Assembly: GCA_025060615.1 (NCBI GenBank)
Contig: JANXBS010000019.1
Location: 1-64,000, forward strand
DNA: 64,000 bases
Reading direction: 5' to 3'
Origin: Anaerolineae bacterium
Lineage (GTDB): Bacteria > Chloroflexota > Anaerolineae > DUEN01
The notes under the pieces are model-generated. The model did not search any database and had not been told where the DNA came from. It worked only from the letters and a program-made list of their open reading frames with translations. The position numbers were made by a program, and so were the translations under genes. Below are positions 40,418 to 48,918 of this stretch, one piece after another; positions within the stretch are counted from its first letter, which is position 1; each line of letters begins with the position of its first letter.

Positions 40418-41505
40418 GATCCAACCTCTTCAGTTTGTCGGTTTTCCCGCCATCTCAGAACCCGGAAAGCGCGCACGGGTTCTGTACGCCCTTTGACGGT
40501 GAGCAAGCCCCTATCTTCGGCTATCACAAGATCCTTCACCTGTCGGTAAACCTCTTCACTAATTAGGATTCCCCCGCTGGGGGCGTTCTCCTGCAGACGT
40601 TTGGCTAATACGACGGTGTTGCCAATGGCCGTGTAATTCATCTGCTCTTTGCTGCCGATGTTGCCAACCACGGCATCGCCGGTATGAATGCCGATAGCCA
40701 GAGACAGCTTCGGCTCGTTGGGCAGGAGATGCAGTCGCTGGGCGGTATCTTGGATGTCCAGCGCGGCGCGCACTGCGCGCACGACATGATCCGGTTGAGG
40801 CAACGGCGCATTAAATAACACCATCGCGCCGTCTCCCATGAACTTGTCCAGTGTGCCTTCATGTACTAAGGCCGTATCCGCTACAATGGAGAGGTACGCA
40901 TTCAAGATATTGATCAGTTCATCAGGGGGGATAGCCTCTGCTAACGGGGTAAAATCGCGCACGTCTACGAAAAGGATGGTGACCTCCTGGCGTACACCTC
41001 CTAAGCTAGGAGCTCCTGGTTCCTTTAGCAGCCGTTCTGTTACGCGCGGCGAGAGGTAATGCTGAACGAGGATATGCATCTTGGCATTTAGCTCGTCCAG
41101 CTCTTTTTGTAGCTCGGCGTTTTTGCGTCGCAACTGGGTTTTCTCAAGGGCCTGCTTGATACGAGCGCGCACCTCCTTTAAGGGAAAGGGCTTAGACACA
41201 TAATCGTCTGCACCAGCCTGCATGCATTCAATGGTCACACGCTCAGAGCTGAGCGCACTGACCATAATGATGCCTGTCACCGGATCTCGCTCGCGAATCA
41301 GTTTGAGCACTCGCATGCCATCGATGTGTGGGATAATGATGTCCAGCAAAATCAAATCTGGTCGCTCTCGCTCGAACAGGGCTAACGCCTCTTTCCCATC
41401 CTTCGCTTCGATGACTTGATATCCATCGGCTTGTAAGATCTTGCCCAAGAGGCGGAGCGTCTCAGGTTCGTCGTCCACCAGTAACACTTTAGGCGATTGT
41501 GGCAT
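40414..41505 (-). CDS. Response regulator with class III nucleotide cyclase domain
   Basis: A 363-residue protein. The receiver domain (1-120) has D11-D12, phospho-acceptor D55 in LILLDIIIPH and K105. A short coiled coil (113-145) leads to a class III cyclase domain (about 170-345). Metal-binding D181 and D225, and the ATP-selecting K221 in LDKFMGDGAM, are kept. However, the usual IGDTVNLAAR segment reads IGNTVVLAKR: the transition-state Asn is Val299, although Arg303 remains. Activity is therefore uncertain. The ATG at 41505 is chosen because the receiver starts there and the promoter at 41572-41600 excludes the long frame to 41970. First gene of the ccm operon. Confidence 0.88.
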   Translation of the reverse strand: MPQSPKVLLVDDEPETLRLLGKILQADGYQVIEAKDGKEALALFERERPDLILLDIIIPHIDGMRVLKLIRERDPVTGIIMVSALSSERVTIECMQAGADDYVSKPFPLKEVRARIKQALEKTQLRRKNAELQKELDELNAKMHILVQHYLSPRVTERLLKEPGAPSLGGVRQEVTILFVDVRDFTPLAEAIPPDELINILNAYLSIVADTALVHEGTLDKFMGDGAMVLFNAPLPQPDHVVRAVRAALDIQDTAQRLHLLPNEPKLSLAIGIHTGDAVVGNIGSKEQMNYTAIGNTVVLAKRLQENAPSGGILISEEVYRQVKDLVIAEDRGLLTVKGRTEPVRAFRVLRWRENRQTEEVGS

Positions 41506-41571
41506 GGGATTTCGCCAACTATTGGGGAGGTTATCCCGGTGATTTGGGCCTCTTATAACTACTTCTCCCTC

Positions 41572-41600
41572 ATTATAATACCATACGCAGCACGAGGCAA
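41572..41600 (-). promoter_or_regulatory. Promoter of the response regulator-ccm operon
   Basis: TTGCCT (41595-41600), 17-bp spacer and a perfect TATAAT (41572-41577) on the minus strand, giving a leader of about 60 nt. Confidence 0.65.
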
Positions 41601-41638
41601 TCGGTTTTATCCAGCCGCGGGGCATCTGTGGCGAGACC

Positions 41639-41667
41639 TTGGCAGGTAAGCTCCGGCTGATTATAAT
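41639..41667 (+). promoter_or_regulatory. Promoter of the glycosyltransferase gene (leaderless)
   Basis: TTGGCA (41639-41644), 17-bp spacer and a perfect TATAAT (41662-41667) on the plus strand. The ATG starts only 7 nt after the -10 box, where transcription itself should begin. Confidence 0.7.
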
Positions 41668-41673
41668 GAGCCC

Positions 41674-42681
41674 ATGTCTAGTGGCCACCCTCTGCGAGTC
41701 TCTGTCATCTCCACGGTGCTTAACGAGCAGGAATCTGTCCCTCGCTTGATGGGCTCCCTGCTTGCCCAGACGCGCCAGCCAGATGAGATCATCATCGTAG
41801 ATGGCGGCTCGCAAGACGGGACCGTCGCTGAGATCGAGAGATACGCGAGCTGCTTGCCGCTGCGAGTGCTGATCGTCCCAGGTGCCAATATCTCTCAAGG
41901 ACGCAATCGCGCTATCGCTGAAGCCACCGGCGATGTCATCGCTGTAACAGACGCCGGCGTGCGGCTGCACCCTCGCTGGCTGGAGGCATTGATTGCCCCC
42001 TTAGAGGTATCTTCTGAGCTGCAAGTCGTATCTGGTTTCTTCTTCCCCGATCCACAATCCCTGTTGGAGGTGGCGATGGGGGCCACTGTCCTCCCAGCTC
42101 TGGAGGACATTCGGCCAGATCGCTTTTTGCCGTCTAGCCGTTCAATAGCTTTTCGACGGGAGGCGTGGCAGGCGGTAGGGGGATATCCGGAATGGCTGGA
42201 TTACTGTGAGGACCTGGTCTTTGACCTGCGCTTACGCGATCGGTTTGGGTCTTTCGGATGGGCACCGGATGCAGTGGCGTATTTTCGGCCTCGCACGTCT
42301 CTACGCGCTTTTTTCACCCAGTATTACCGTTACGCCCGTGGTGATGGTAAGGCCGATCTGTGGCGATGGCGACATCTGGTGCGCTATACGACGTATCTGA
42401 TACTTGCGCCGGCTCTCATCGGCCTGGGGATCATGCATTCACCCGGGTGGTGGGGAGTGCTTGTCCTTGGAGGGGCTATTTACTGTCGGCGGCCATGGCA
42501 GCGCTTAACACATTATTGGAGCGACTTGTCCTTCTGGCATAAGCTGTGGGCTCTGGCACTGGTGCCCATCATTCGGTTGGTGGGGGATGTGGCCAAGATG
42601 ATCGGCTATCCCATCGGTTGGGTCTGGCGGTGGCGTCACCGACATCGCCCAGAGCTGCGATGGCGTGCCAAGGGGCAGTGA
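41674..42681 (+). CDS. Glycosyltransferase family 2
   Basis: A 335-residue inverting GT2 enzyme. The nucleotide-sugar domain reads VSVISTVLNEQESVPRLMGS, IIIVDGGSQDGTV, RNRAIAEATGDVIAVTDAG and EDLVFDLRLRD. A C-terminal part with hydrophobic segments (residues about 235-275 and 290-305) suggests membrane attachment and a polyprenyl or lipid acceptor. No Shine-Dalgarno precedes the ATG at 41674. The position of the promoter implies a leaderless mRNA. It converges on the dnaJ-like gene with 35 bp between. Confidence 0.87.
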   Translation: MSSGHPLRVSVISTVLNEQESVPRLMGSLLAQTRQPDEIIIVDGGSQDGTVAEIERYASCLPLRVLIVPGANISQGRNRAIAEATGDVIAVTDAGVRLHPRWLEALIAPLEVSSELQVVSGFFFPDPQSLLEVAMGATVLPALEDIRPDRFLPSSRSIAFRREAWQAVGGYPEWLDYCEDLVFDLRLRDRFGSFGWAPDAVAYFRPRTSLRAFFTQYYRYARGDGKADLWRWRHLVRYTTYLILAPALIGLGIMHSPGWWGVLVLGGAIYCRRPWQRLTHYWSDLSFWHKLWALALVPIIRLVGDVAKMIGYPIGWVWRWRHRHRPELRWRAKGQ

Positions 42682-42716
42682 TCTTTGTGTTAAGGGATTT
42701 CGCAGGCCTGTAGCGG

Positions 42717-43706
42717 CTAGCGGCGGCGCGAAAGCTCACGAAGCTGTCGGAATAATTCCCGTTCGCGCTCGGTGAGGTTGGTGGGCAACTGCACGTAGAT
42801 TCGTGCATAGAGGTCACCCCGCTGATCTGGGTTTTTCAAGTTAGGCATTCCTAGACCGCGCAGACGGAAGACTTTGTTATTGGGCGTCTCCGGTGGGACC
42901 GTCAGCACGACAGGCCGTTCTAGCGTTGGCACCTGTACCTCGCCCCCCAGGACGGCAGTGTAAAGATCCACCGGTACATCCACCTTCAGGTCATCACCGT
43001 CTCGCTGGAATGTGGGATGCGGTAATACTTCCACTACCAAATACAGATCGCCTGATTGTCCACGGCCAAGTACTCCCTTCCCGGATACGCGCACCCGTGA
43101 TCCCGTGCGCACACCACGGGGGATCTTCACCTCGATGCGGCTGCCATCCTCCCGTTGTAGGATACGGGTGGTACCTCGAAATGCTTCCTCGAGGGTAATC
43201 TGCACGGGTTGCTCCACATCCTGGCCGCGGCGCGGGCGCTCTTCTACGGCCTGATCGAACTCCCCAAAGCCGAACAGATCTCCCAGATTGACGGTGCGTT
43301 GGCGCCTACCCATGCCGCCGAACAGGGTCTGGAAGAATTCAGAGAAGCCACCCAGACCGCCGAAGATCTCCTCCAGTTCCTCCGGGGTGACAGTGCGCGT
43401 GTAGACACGTTGCCCTCCCGGACCGGTAGCCGTCCAGCGACTCCAGTCAAAATCCTCAGGACGGCCTCCCGCGCGCGTGAACTGTTGCCAGTAAGCCCCG
43501 AACTGGTCGTACTTCTTCCGCTTTTCCGGATCCGAGAGCACCTCATACGCTTCGTTGATCTCTTTGAAGCGCTCTTCAGCCGCTTTGTCACCCGGGTTCA
43601 CGTCGGGGTGATATTGGCGGGCCAGCTTGCGATAAGCTTGTTTGATCTCTTTTTCTGTGGCATTGCGATCTACTCCCAAGATTTTATAGTAATCTTTGTA
43701 CTCCAT
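42717..43706 (-). CDS. DnaJ-family co-chaperone, CbpA-like
   Basis: A 329-residue J-domain protein. The J domain (1-70) carries YHPDVNPGD with the HPD that stimulates DnaK. A G/F-poor linker follows, then two beta-barrel substrate-binding domains ([17 protein letters not shown], then [18 protein letters not shown]). The CxxCxGxG zinc-finger repeats of DnaJ are absent, so it is the CbpA/type II form. Neither dnaK nor grpE is adjacent and no CIRCE element is visible upstream. A possible promoter lies at 43933-43961. Confidence 0.92.
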   Translation of the reverse strand: MEYKDYYKILGVDRNATEKEIKQAYRKLARQYHPDVNPGDKAAEERFKEINEAYEVLSDPEKRKKYDQFGAYWQQFTRAGGRPEDFDWSRWTATGPGGQRVYTRTVTPEELEEIFGGLGGFSEFFQTLFGGMGRRQRTVNLGDLFGFGEFDQAVEERPRRGQDVEQPVQITLEEAFRGTTRILQREDGSRIEVKIPRGVRTGSRVRVSGKGVLGRGQSGDLYLVVEVLPHPTFQRDGDDLKVDVPVDLYTAVLGGEVQVPTLERPVVLTVPPETPNNKVFRLRGLGMPNLKNPDQRGDLYARIYVQLPTNLTERERELFRQLRELSRRR

Positions 43707-43932
43707 AATCCCTCGTCAAGCATTATGTCCATCATGGGAGGCCAAGGTTCCTTGAGAAGAACAGGACACAGCCATGCCTTGCCTCCATCAACCCTTTTAG
43801 CCTGCCTCTTGCCGCCCCCCCAAGGGCCCTATCCACTTCTGAGCAAACTCAAGAGACGGAGAGCTAGGGGAGACGGGATCAAGAGCTCATCGGTTGGATG
43901 CGAAGCTATCTCTTTACTCCGAGCAATATACT

Positions 43933-43961
43933 AGTGTATCATGAAATGTGCTGAATGTTAA
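43933..43961 (-). promoter_or_regulatory. Promoter candidate for the DnaJ-like gene
   Basis: TTAACA (43956-43961), 17-bp spacer and TACACT (43933-43938) on the minus strand, with a leader of about 220 nt. This spacer of 297 bp holds no gene that I can see. Confidence 0.4.
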
Positions 43962-44003
43962 TTTGAGCCAATCAGCTCATCTCTCCCCTAGCGGAAATTC
44001 GGC

Positions 44004-46007
44004 TCATCTCACACGATGAGCTTCCAAGATAGTATCTTGCCTTAATGTATCTTCTAGGGATAAGCGGGCGTTCGCTTGCCCTTTTCCCATCGTCCACGTT
44101 GTATTCGGGGGGGCGATAAGCGTGAATCGTAGTGGGAAGGCTGGTGTGCCTGGCTGCTTCTGGATCCTCAGCCGGTATATATCGCCCTCTGCCACTGAAG
44201 AGGGCAGGCGATATGATAAACGGACCACGTGGGTGGTACCGGGAGGCATGACGAATAGGCCAGCGATCACCTGCGCGCTTTGCTCGCCCAGGCCAACCTC
44301 GAGGCTGCTCACATCCAGCCCCTCGGCCTGTAACAACTGTGCGCCTTCTGGGACATAGACCCGCACGTAGTTCCAATAACAACGTTGCGTCAGATCGTCA
44401 TAAGTATGGCCATATTCAACGCGCAGCTCGCAGGTGTCCAAGTCTGTGCGGACCGGATGCGTATAGGTGAGTACTAGATAAGCCGCCCAGCTGTCTGTCT
44501 CCCAGGCAACAGTATAATCCATCTGACGGGTGACAACAGCGTTCACCTTGTTATATCCTACGTTGCTATCGAACACGGCCAGGAAGTCCCGATCGCCCGG
44601 ATGTAGCCCCCCGTCCCATCCCAACGCAACGATTGCCTCTTGTGCCACCGGATCGTCTAGGTAAATCAGCAGGTGCTTCTCAGCGGCAGCTTGCCAGAGA
44701 GCCCGGCCTACCTGTAGGAGATCCAGATCGCCTGTGCCCAGGCGTTGTATGATCGCCTGGGCCAGGATCATCATGAAATCCTTGCGCCGCAGCCACCACT
44801 CCCCCGCATCTTGTTCGATTGTCAACCCCTCGGTTGGTTGCTCCCAAGCAGCCTTGATCTGAGCGAGCACATTATTCTCCGTCACGGGCTCTTCGATGCC
44901 AGGGACTTGGAGCGGATCCAATGCAGCGACAAGTAACTGAACCGCTGCCAGGTCTAACGCGATCACTCCGTCGGCCTCCCGTCCCTGATCCTGTTGATAC
45001 AGCGCCTCCATCACACGAGCGCTAGTGGGGAAATCGGGTGACCAGTTAGCATCACGCAGGAAGAGCAGCTCGATCCCCATGATATGGCGCAAAGGCTCAG
45101 GCGCTGGTGGGTGTGGCTGACTCAAGTTATCTACTGCATAGCTATCCTGGAAGCTCAATTCTACTAGCCTCCCGTCCTTCAGACGTGCCAACCCCACGCC
45201 GCTGATAAACCCCCCGGTGGGGCGCAGTTCATCACTGTTCTGCGCAATGATAAGATATAGCCGCTCCTCGTGCGCACCCAACAGATCGGGCAATCGAGGC
45301 AATAACGCAAGGAAGGGACGTGCTTGGGCGATCAGGCTTTGCAGCAATAACAGTCGATCTCCGATGGTCGAAGGAAGCCGGGCTGTGTCCACACCCTGGA
45401 GCGCAGCTTGAGCTCGATCGAGATGCGCGCCGATCTCTTGCCAGGCCGGCGCACTCGCCTCTAGGCTGGGTAACGCATCAGCTAGAAGGTCCAATGACGA
45501 CGCTGCATCTGAGGTGTGGTTGCCTCGCGCGGCCACTACTTCGATCAATGGTAGCGCGTAATCCAGGCCGAGGCGGCCGGCGGTCAACAGCTCCGCTCCA
45601 GCATCTAGCAAATTAGGAGCAGCGCTTATCACCCCGCCTAGGCGTGGCAGCCATGCCAGACGGCGCGCCAGCGGCAGGAAAGGGGCGACCTCTTGGCGTA
45701 GGGCATTCCATTCAGTTTCCAACATTGCCAGGCGAGGCTGCAACGCTGCCAGTGCCGATGTATTGGTGGGATTAGCTGTCAACTCTCGAGCCAGCGTCCC
45801 TGTCTCCTGCGCCAATTGCCAGACGGTCAGGACCTGACGGTACAGGCGATATCCCTTCCAACCTATCCAACCTAGCGCAATGGTCAAAAAGCATGCTAAA
45901 ACGAGCGCGAGCGCAAGGGAACGCCAACGTATTGCCGGGGAAGCCCAAGGAGAATTTTCGGATGTCTGAGGTGTAATTTCCACAGTTTGCTTATCCTTTC
46001 CAGGCAT
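44004..46007 (-). CDS. DUF4012 domain protein, membrane-anchored
   Basis: A 667-residue protein with one N-terminal membrane helix (LALALVLACFLTIALGWIGW) and a large outside domain. The DUF4012 core is recognised by LYLIIAQNSDELRPTGGFIS, DSYAVDNLSQPHPPAPEPL, NWSPDFPTSARVMEALY and GVIALDLAAVQLLVAAL. The C-terminal part (VYVPEGAQLLQAEGLDVSS) forms a second beta-rich domain. The family resembles LCP-like or cell-surface assembly proteins of Chloroflexota and Actinobacteria, but its role is not established. It follows the DUF2723 gene by 6 bp and shares its operon. Confidence 0.88.
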   Translation of the reverse strand: MPGKDKQTVEITPQTSENSPWASPAIRWRSLALALVLACFLTIALGWIGWKGYRLYRQVLTVWQLAQETGTLARELTANPTNTSALAALQPRLAMLETEWNALRQEVAPFLPLARRLAWLPRLGGVISAAPNLLDAGAELLTAGRLGLDYALPLIEVVAARGNHTSDAASSLDLLADALPSLEASAPAWQEIGAHLDRAQAALQGVDTARLPSTIGDRLLLLQSLIAQARPFLALLPRLPDLLGAHEERLYLIIAQNSDELRPTGGFISGVGLARLKDGRLVELSFQDSYAVDNLSQPHPPAPEPLRHIMGIELLFLRDANWSPDFPTSARVMEALYQQDQGREADGVIALDLAAVQLLVAALDPLQVPGIEEPVTENNVLAQIKAAWEQPTEGLTIEQDAGEWWLRRKDFMMILAQAIIQRLGTGDLDLLQVGRALWQAAAEKHLLIYLDDPVAQEAIVALGWDGGLHPGDRDFLAVFDSNVGYNKVNAVVTRQMDYTVAWETDSWAAYLVLTYTHPVRTDLDTCELRVEYGHTYDDLTQRCYWNYVRVYVPEGAQLLQAEGLDVSSLEVGLGEQSAQVIAGLFVMPPGTTHVVRLSYRLPSSVAEGDIYRLRIQKQPGTPAFPLRFTLIAPPNTTWTMGKGQANARLSLEDTLRQDTILEAHRVR

Positions 46008-46013
46008 AGATGC

Positions 46014-47597
46014 TCAGCTAGTCCCCTTACAGGCTGACTGGGACGGCTGGAGGCGATACAAAGGCCCTTCTGCAACGAAGTTATAACAGGTCAGCAGATC
46101 TGTCGACGGCTCTGCCACGTATACAGGTCGCACGCTTACGTTTGCCTCCATCAGCGCCTCAAAGGCGGACGGGGGCAATCCTCCCACCAAGACGACATCC
46201 GGATGCCATTTCGCCACTGTCTCGCGGTACCAGTCGAACTCATACAGGTGAGGGTTCACGATTGCCACATCAGGGCGTATCCCCAAACCGTACCGTAGGT
46301 ACCAAAGGGAAAAGGTCGTCCGGTCGCTGACGGCAATGATGAGCGCATGGGGGCCGGCGACAGCCAAAGCCTGTTGCGCGAACGTGATCGCCTCGCGTTC
46401 TTGGCTGAGATCTTGATCATCCCAGTATGCCCATGCCATCCCGATAGGCAGGCTCATCAAGGCTAGGGCCAACACCGCCATGGTCAGCTTTTCCAGGCTA
46501 GACCAATGCCTTGCGATCCATCGCTGGAGTTCTTCCTTCAGCGTCCATGCCCCTAGGGCCATCGCCGGCGCCAGGGTCAGGTAGGCGGGGATCAGGTACA
46601 CATAGGAATCAGCCGTGTCATAACCTAACGCGTAAAGGCTGAAGGCGCCTACCGATGCCAAAGTCAGGCCCCATAGCCCACGGCGCTCCGCCCTCGCCCG
46701 CCATAAGCCGAGCAAGGCCAACGCCAACCCGGGCGGGGTCAGATTCTGCAAGAGCAGGCTGGCCCAAGCGGATAGCCGCCATGGCAGCCAATGTATTGGA
46801 AGGGCGAACACCAGCGGTTGATAGATCTGTCCGGAGATCAACCACCAAAGCCGGGGTAGATCGCGCGGATTCCCCCAGTTTACCGGTGGGTCAGCTCGCG
46901 CAGCCCACGGCAGATACAGGTAGACCAGTAATCCCACAACGCAGCCGGTGGTAAAAGCGAGTAGGGCTCGCCGATCTAGGCGCACCTTGGCTAGCCAGAG
47001 GTAAAAAGCTAGTCCGGGAATCCACAAGGTCAACGAGAGATGATTGCCCAGGCCCACGCCGAGCACGAGTCCCAAGGTCAGACTCAAACCAACGCTCACG
47101 GAGGCATTCTCTTGTATACGCAGTACCAAATACATCAACACTGCGATAAAGAGCGCATGCAGGGTGTATACCTCGGTGATAATCGCTTGAGACCAAAGGG
47201 TGGGGGCGAAGGCGGTCAGGAGCGCTGTCCCTCCTGCGATGTATAAGTATCCCTTCGAGACGTCCTGATGATCCGGCGCCGCGCGCGCGCTCGCCAAGGC
47301 CACGAACGCAATTGCGCCGCTGGCCGCGAGGGCAGAAAACAAGTTGCTCCAGAAGGCGGGTGGCTCCCCGGCCAGCGTAAGGATCCCACGCAGCAATATC
47401 AGATACGTAGGATAGCCGGACGGATGTGCTACTCCGCCCGTCAACGCTGCCGTCAGGAGATCTCCGCCATCCGCGCCGTTATGAGCCCACGTGAGGTCAG
47501 GTGCTAGGGTTGCCCGGTAGATGGCCAGAGCCAGCGCTGCCGGCACCGCGGGCCACAGGTGACTCAGAAGCGATGCACGAGGACATAGCCAAGCCAT
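46014..47597 (-). CDS. DUF2723 membrane glycosyltransferase-like protein
   Basis: A 527-residue polytopic membrane protein with about 11-12 hydrophobic helices. The N-terminus has the DUF2723 signature RATLAPDLTWAHNGADGGDL then GVAHPSGYPTYLILLRG. The acidic residues in the first outside loop match the GT-C fold of protein O-mannosyltransferase-like enzymes that use polyprenyl-phosphate sugars. The soluble C-terminal domain (residues about 420-527) contains VVLVGGLPPSAFEALM. It overlaps the upstream SH3b-protein gene by one base. Likely acts in glycosylation of surface proteins or glycans; substrate unknown. Confidence 0.87.
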   Translation of the reverse strand: MAWLCPRASLLSHLWPAVPAALALAIYRATLAPDLTWAHNGADGGDLLTAALTGGVAHPSGYPTYLILLRGILTLAGEPPAFWSNLFSALAASGAIAFVALASARAAPDHQDVSKGYLYIAGGTALLTAFAPTLWSQAIITEVYTLHALFIAVLMYLVLRIQENASVSVGLSLTLGLVLGVGLGNHLSLTLWIPGLAFYLWLAKVRLDRRALLAFTTGCVVGLLVYLYLPWAARADPPVNWGNPRDLPRLWWLISGQIYQPLVFALPIHWLPWRLSAWASLLLQNLTPPGLALALLGLWRARAERRGLWGLTLASVGAFSLYALGYDTADSYVYLIPAYLTLAPAMALGAWTLKEELQRWIARHWSSLEKLTMAVLALALMSLPIGMAWAYWDDQDLSQEREAITFAQQALAVAGPHALIIAVSDRTTFSLWYLRYGLGIRPDVAIVNPHLYEFDWYRETVAKWHPDVVLVGGLPPSAFEALMEANVSVRPVYVAEPSTDLLTCYNFVAEGPLYRLQPSQSACKGTS

Positions 47598-48535
47598 CAG
47601 TCCGAATCAGGAAAACGGGCGCCGGTGGGTGGCAACTCGGCCGGAGGCAGGGGCACGCTGACACCGACGGACTGCCAGAATCCCTCAGCGCTGGCCACCT
47701 CGGCGAGGTTGTCTATGATCCCGCCCAACGGGGCATCAGGGACAACAGCGCCAGTTATTGTGATGATCGCAGTCGCACCTGGTCGTAGCGTTCCCAGCCG
47801 GGCAAGCACCACCTGGCCCTCCAGGATCACCTCTCCTTGGGAGCTGGAGGCCTCGTGCAATGTGACTAGGCTGGGCAACTCATCGCGTGCTGTCACCTCC
47901 CCAGCGTCGCTGTCACCCCCATTGTGCACCGTGAGCCGGAAGGTCAGCATCCGACCGGGGACGGCCCATGGCGGATCAGCGCTGAGTGCCAAATCCAGCT
48001 CAGGGAGCTCAGGGGCAGGCGTTGCAGTAGCAGTAGGAGAGGGTTGAGAAGCTGAGGGAATTTCCGTGACAACGGGGATGCCAGCGATATCTCCCTGTGT
48101 CTCCGTGAGCAGTGCATACAGCCACCCTGGCTGTCCGAGATACTCGATGCGCCACCAGTCACCCGCTGCGTTGCGTCCGGTGATCGGGTAGGCCTGACCA
48201 GCACGAGCAGCCCCGATCACTGGATAATTGGTGCCTGGGCCTTGCCGCACGTTCATATTGGAATGAGGAATAGCGACCACAGGCACGGGTGTAGGGGTGC
48301 TCAAGATTTCGGTTGGGAGCGGTGTCGGAGTATCGGTGGGCGGTTGGGCAGATGATGAAGGTTTAGAGCGAGTTGCCGTTGGTGGCGGGGGAGGCTCGCT
48401 CGTCGGAGTGGGCGTTGGAACTGTTTGCGCTAACTGTCGAGGATGAGTCCAGGCTGATGCACCTGGCCCCAGTAGAGCGATTAACAAAAGAATCAATAGA
48501 AGGCTGAGGATCCATCCAATGCTTTTAGAAGACAT
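47597..48535 (-). CDS. Secreted SH3b and DUF11-type repeat protein
   Basis: A 312-residue exported protein. A signal segment (GWILSLLLILLLIALLGPGA) is followed by a Pro/Thr-rich linker. Next comes a bacterial SH3b domain (NMNVRQGPGTNYPVIGAARA to PGWLYALL) and a DUF11/CARDB-like beta-sandwich (LTVHNGGDSDAGEVTARDEL, LGTLRPGATAIITITG). It ends AELPPTGARFPDSD. The LPPTG resembles a sortase motif but lacks the following hydrophobic and basic tail. Likely binds or decorates the cell envelope. A GGAGGG Shine-Dalgarno precedes the ATG at 48535. Its first 45 residues are paralogous to the small gene at 48722. Confidence 0.82.
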   Translation of the reverse strand: MSSKSIGWILSLLLILLLIALLGPGASAWTHPRQLAQTVPTPTPTSEPPPPPTATRSKPSSSAQPPTDTPTPLPTEILSTPTPVPVVAIPHSNMNVRQGPGTNYPVIGAARAGQAYPITGRNAAGDWWRIEYLGQPGWLYALLTETQGDIAGIPVVTEIPSASQPSPTATATPAPELPELDLALSADPPWAVPGRMLTFRLTVHNGGDSDAGEVTARDELPSLVTLHEASSSQGEVILEGQVVLARLGTLRPGATAIITITGAVVPDAPLGGIIDNLAEVASAEGFWQSVGVSVPLPPAELPPTGARFPDSD

Positions 48536-48552
48536 GAATACCCTCCTAATCT

Positions 48553-48665
48553 ACCTGTGAGATTACGATAGGTACTACTCGTGGTTACTACTTCACAGAG
48601 AACGTCTGCTATTCAGTGTAACTACGAGTAGTGATCTTACCACTCTATCTGCCAAACTCACAGGT
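48553..48665. repeat. 113-bp imperfect palindrome between two secreted-protein genes
   Basis: Outer arms ACCTGTGAG (48553-48561) and its exact complement (48657-48665) enclose inner arms ACTACTCGTGGTTAC (48574-48588) and GTAACTACGAGTAGT (48618-48632). The inner arms pair with one mismatch. GATAG and CTATC between them also match. The unpaired centre is about 29 nt. It resembles a MITE-like element or a large structured RNA in the 5' leader of the SH3b gene. Confidence 0.65.
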
Positions 48666-48721
48666 CTATAACGCACACTAGCGATAAGGGGATTGTTTTC
48701 AGATAAAGGGACTGAGACGCT

Positions 48722-48907
48722 TTACATCCTGATGATCAGCGGCAAAAAGTTTGATGGAATGAGCACAGGAGTAAAGGTTGGTGTTGGAACTGTTTTCGGT
48801 ATCGGCTGGCTAGGACGAGCCCAGGCAGACATACCCGGTCCTAGCAGAGCGATCAAAGCAATGATTAAGAACAGACCAACGATCCACCATGTGCTTTTTG
48901 TTAACAT
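48722..48907 (-). CDS. Small secreted protein, paralogue of the SH3b protein N-terminus
   Basis: A 61-residue product: a signal segment (WWIVGLFLIIALIALLGPGM then SAWA), a short Pro/Thr stretch (KTVPTPTFTPVLIPS) and the terminal NFLPLIIRM. The first 45 residues match the start of the SH3b protein downstream almost position for position. The end resembles the 'LPLI' tail common on secreted Chloroflexota proteins. A strong GAGAGGAG Shine-Dalgarno precedes the ATG at 48907. It is either a real tiny secreted protein or a gene whose middle has been deleted. Confidence 0.55.
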   Translation of the reverse strand: MLTKSTWWIVGLFLIIALIALLGPGMSAWARPSQPIPKTVPTPTFTPVLIPSNFLPLIIRM

Positions 48908-48918
48908 AGGCTCCTCTC

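Noticed and set aside
41506-41970. 155-residue N-terminal extension of the receiver-cyclase protein
   Set aside because: It runs antisense through the glycosyltransferase gene and its promoter; the receiver domain and a good promoter fix the start at 41505.
43707-44003. CIRCE heat-shock operator upstream of the DnaJ-like gene
   Set aside because: No TTAGCACTC-N9-GAGTGCTAA pattern was found; only an ordinary promoter candidate is present.
47597-47640. LPPTG near the end of the SH3b protein as a sortase signal
   Set aside because: Only about seven residues follow, with no hydrophobic helix or basic tail, so it is not a normal sorting signal.
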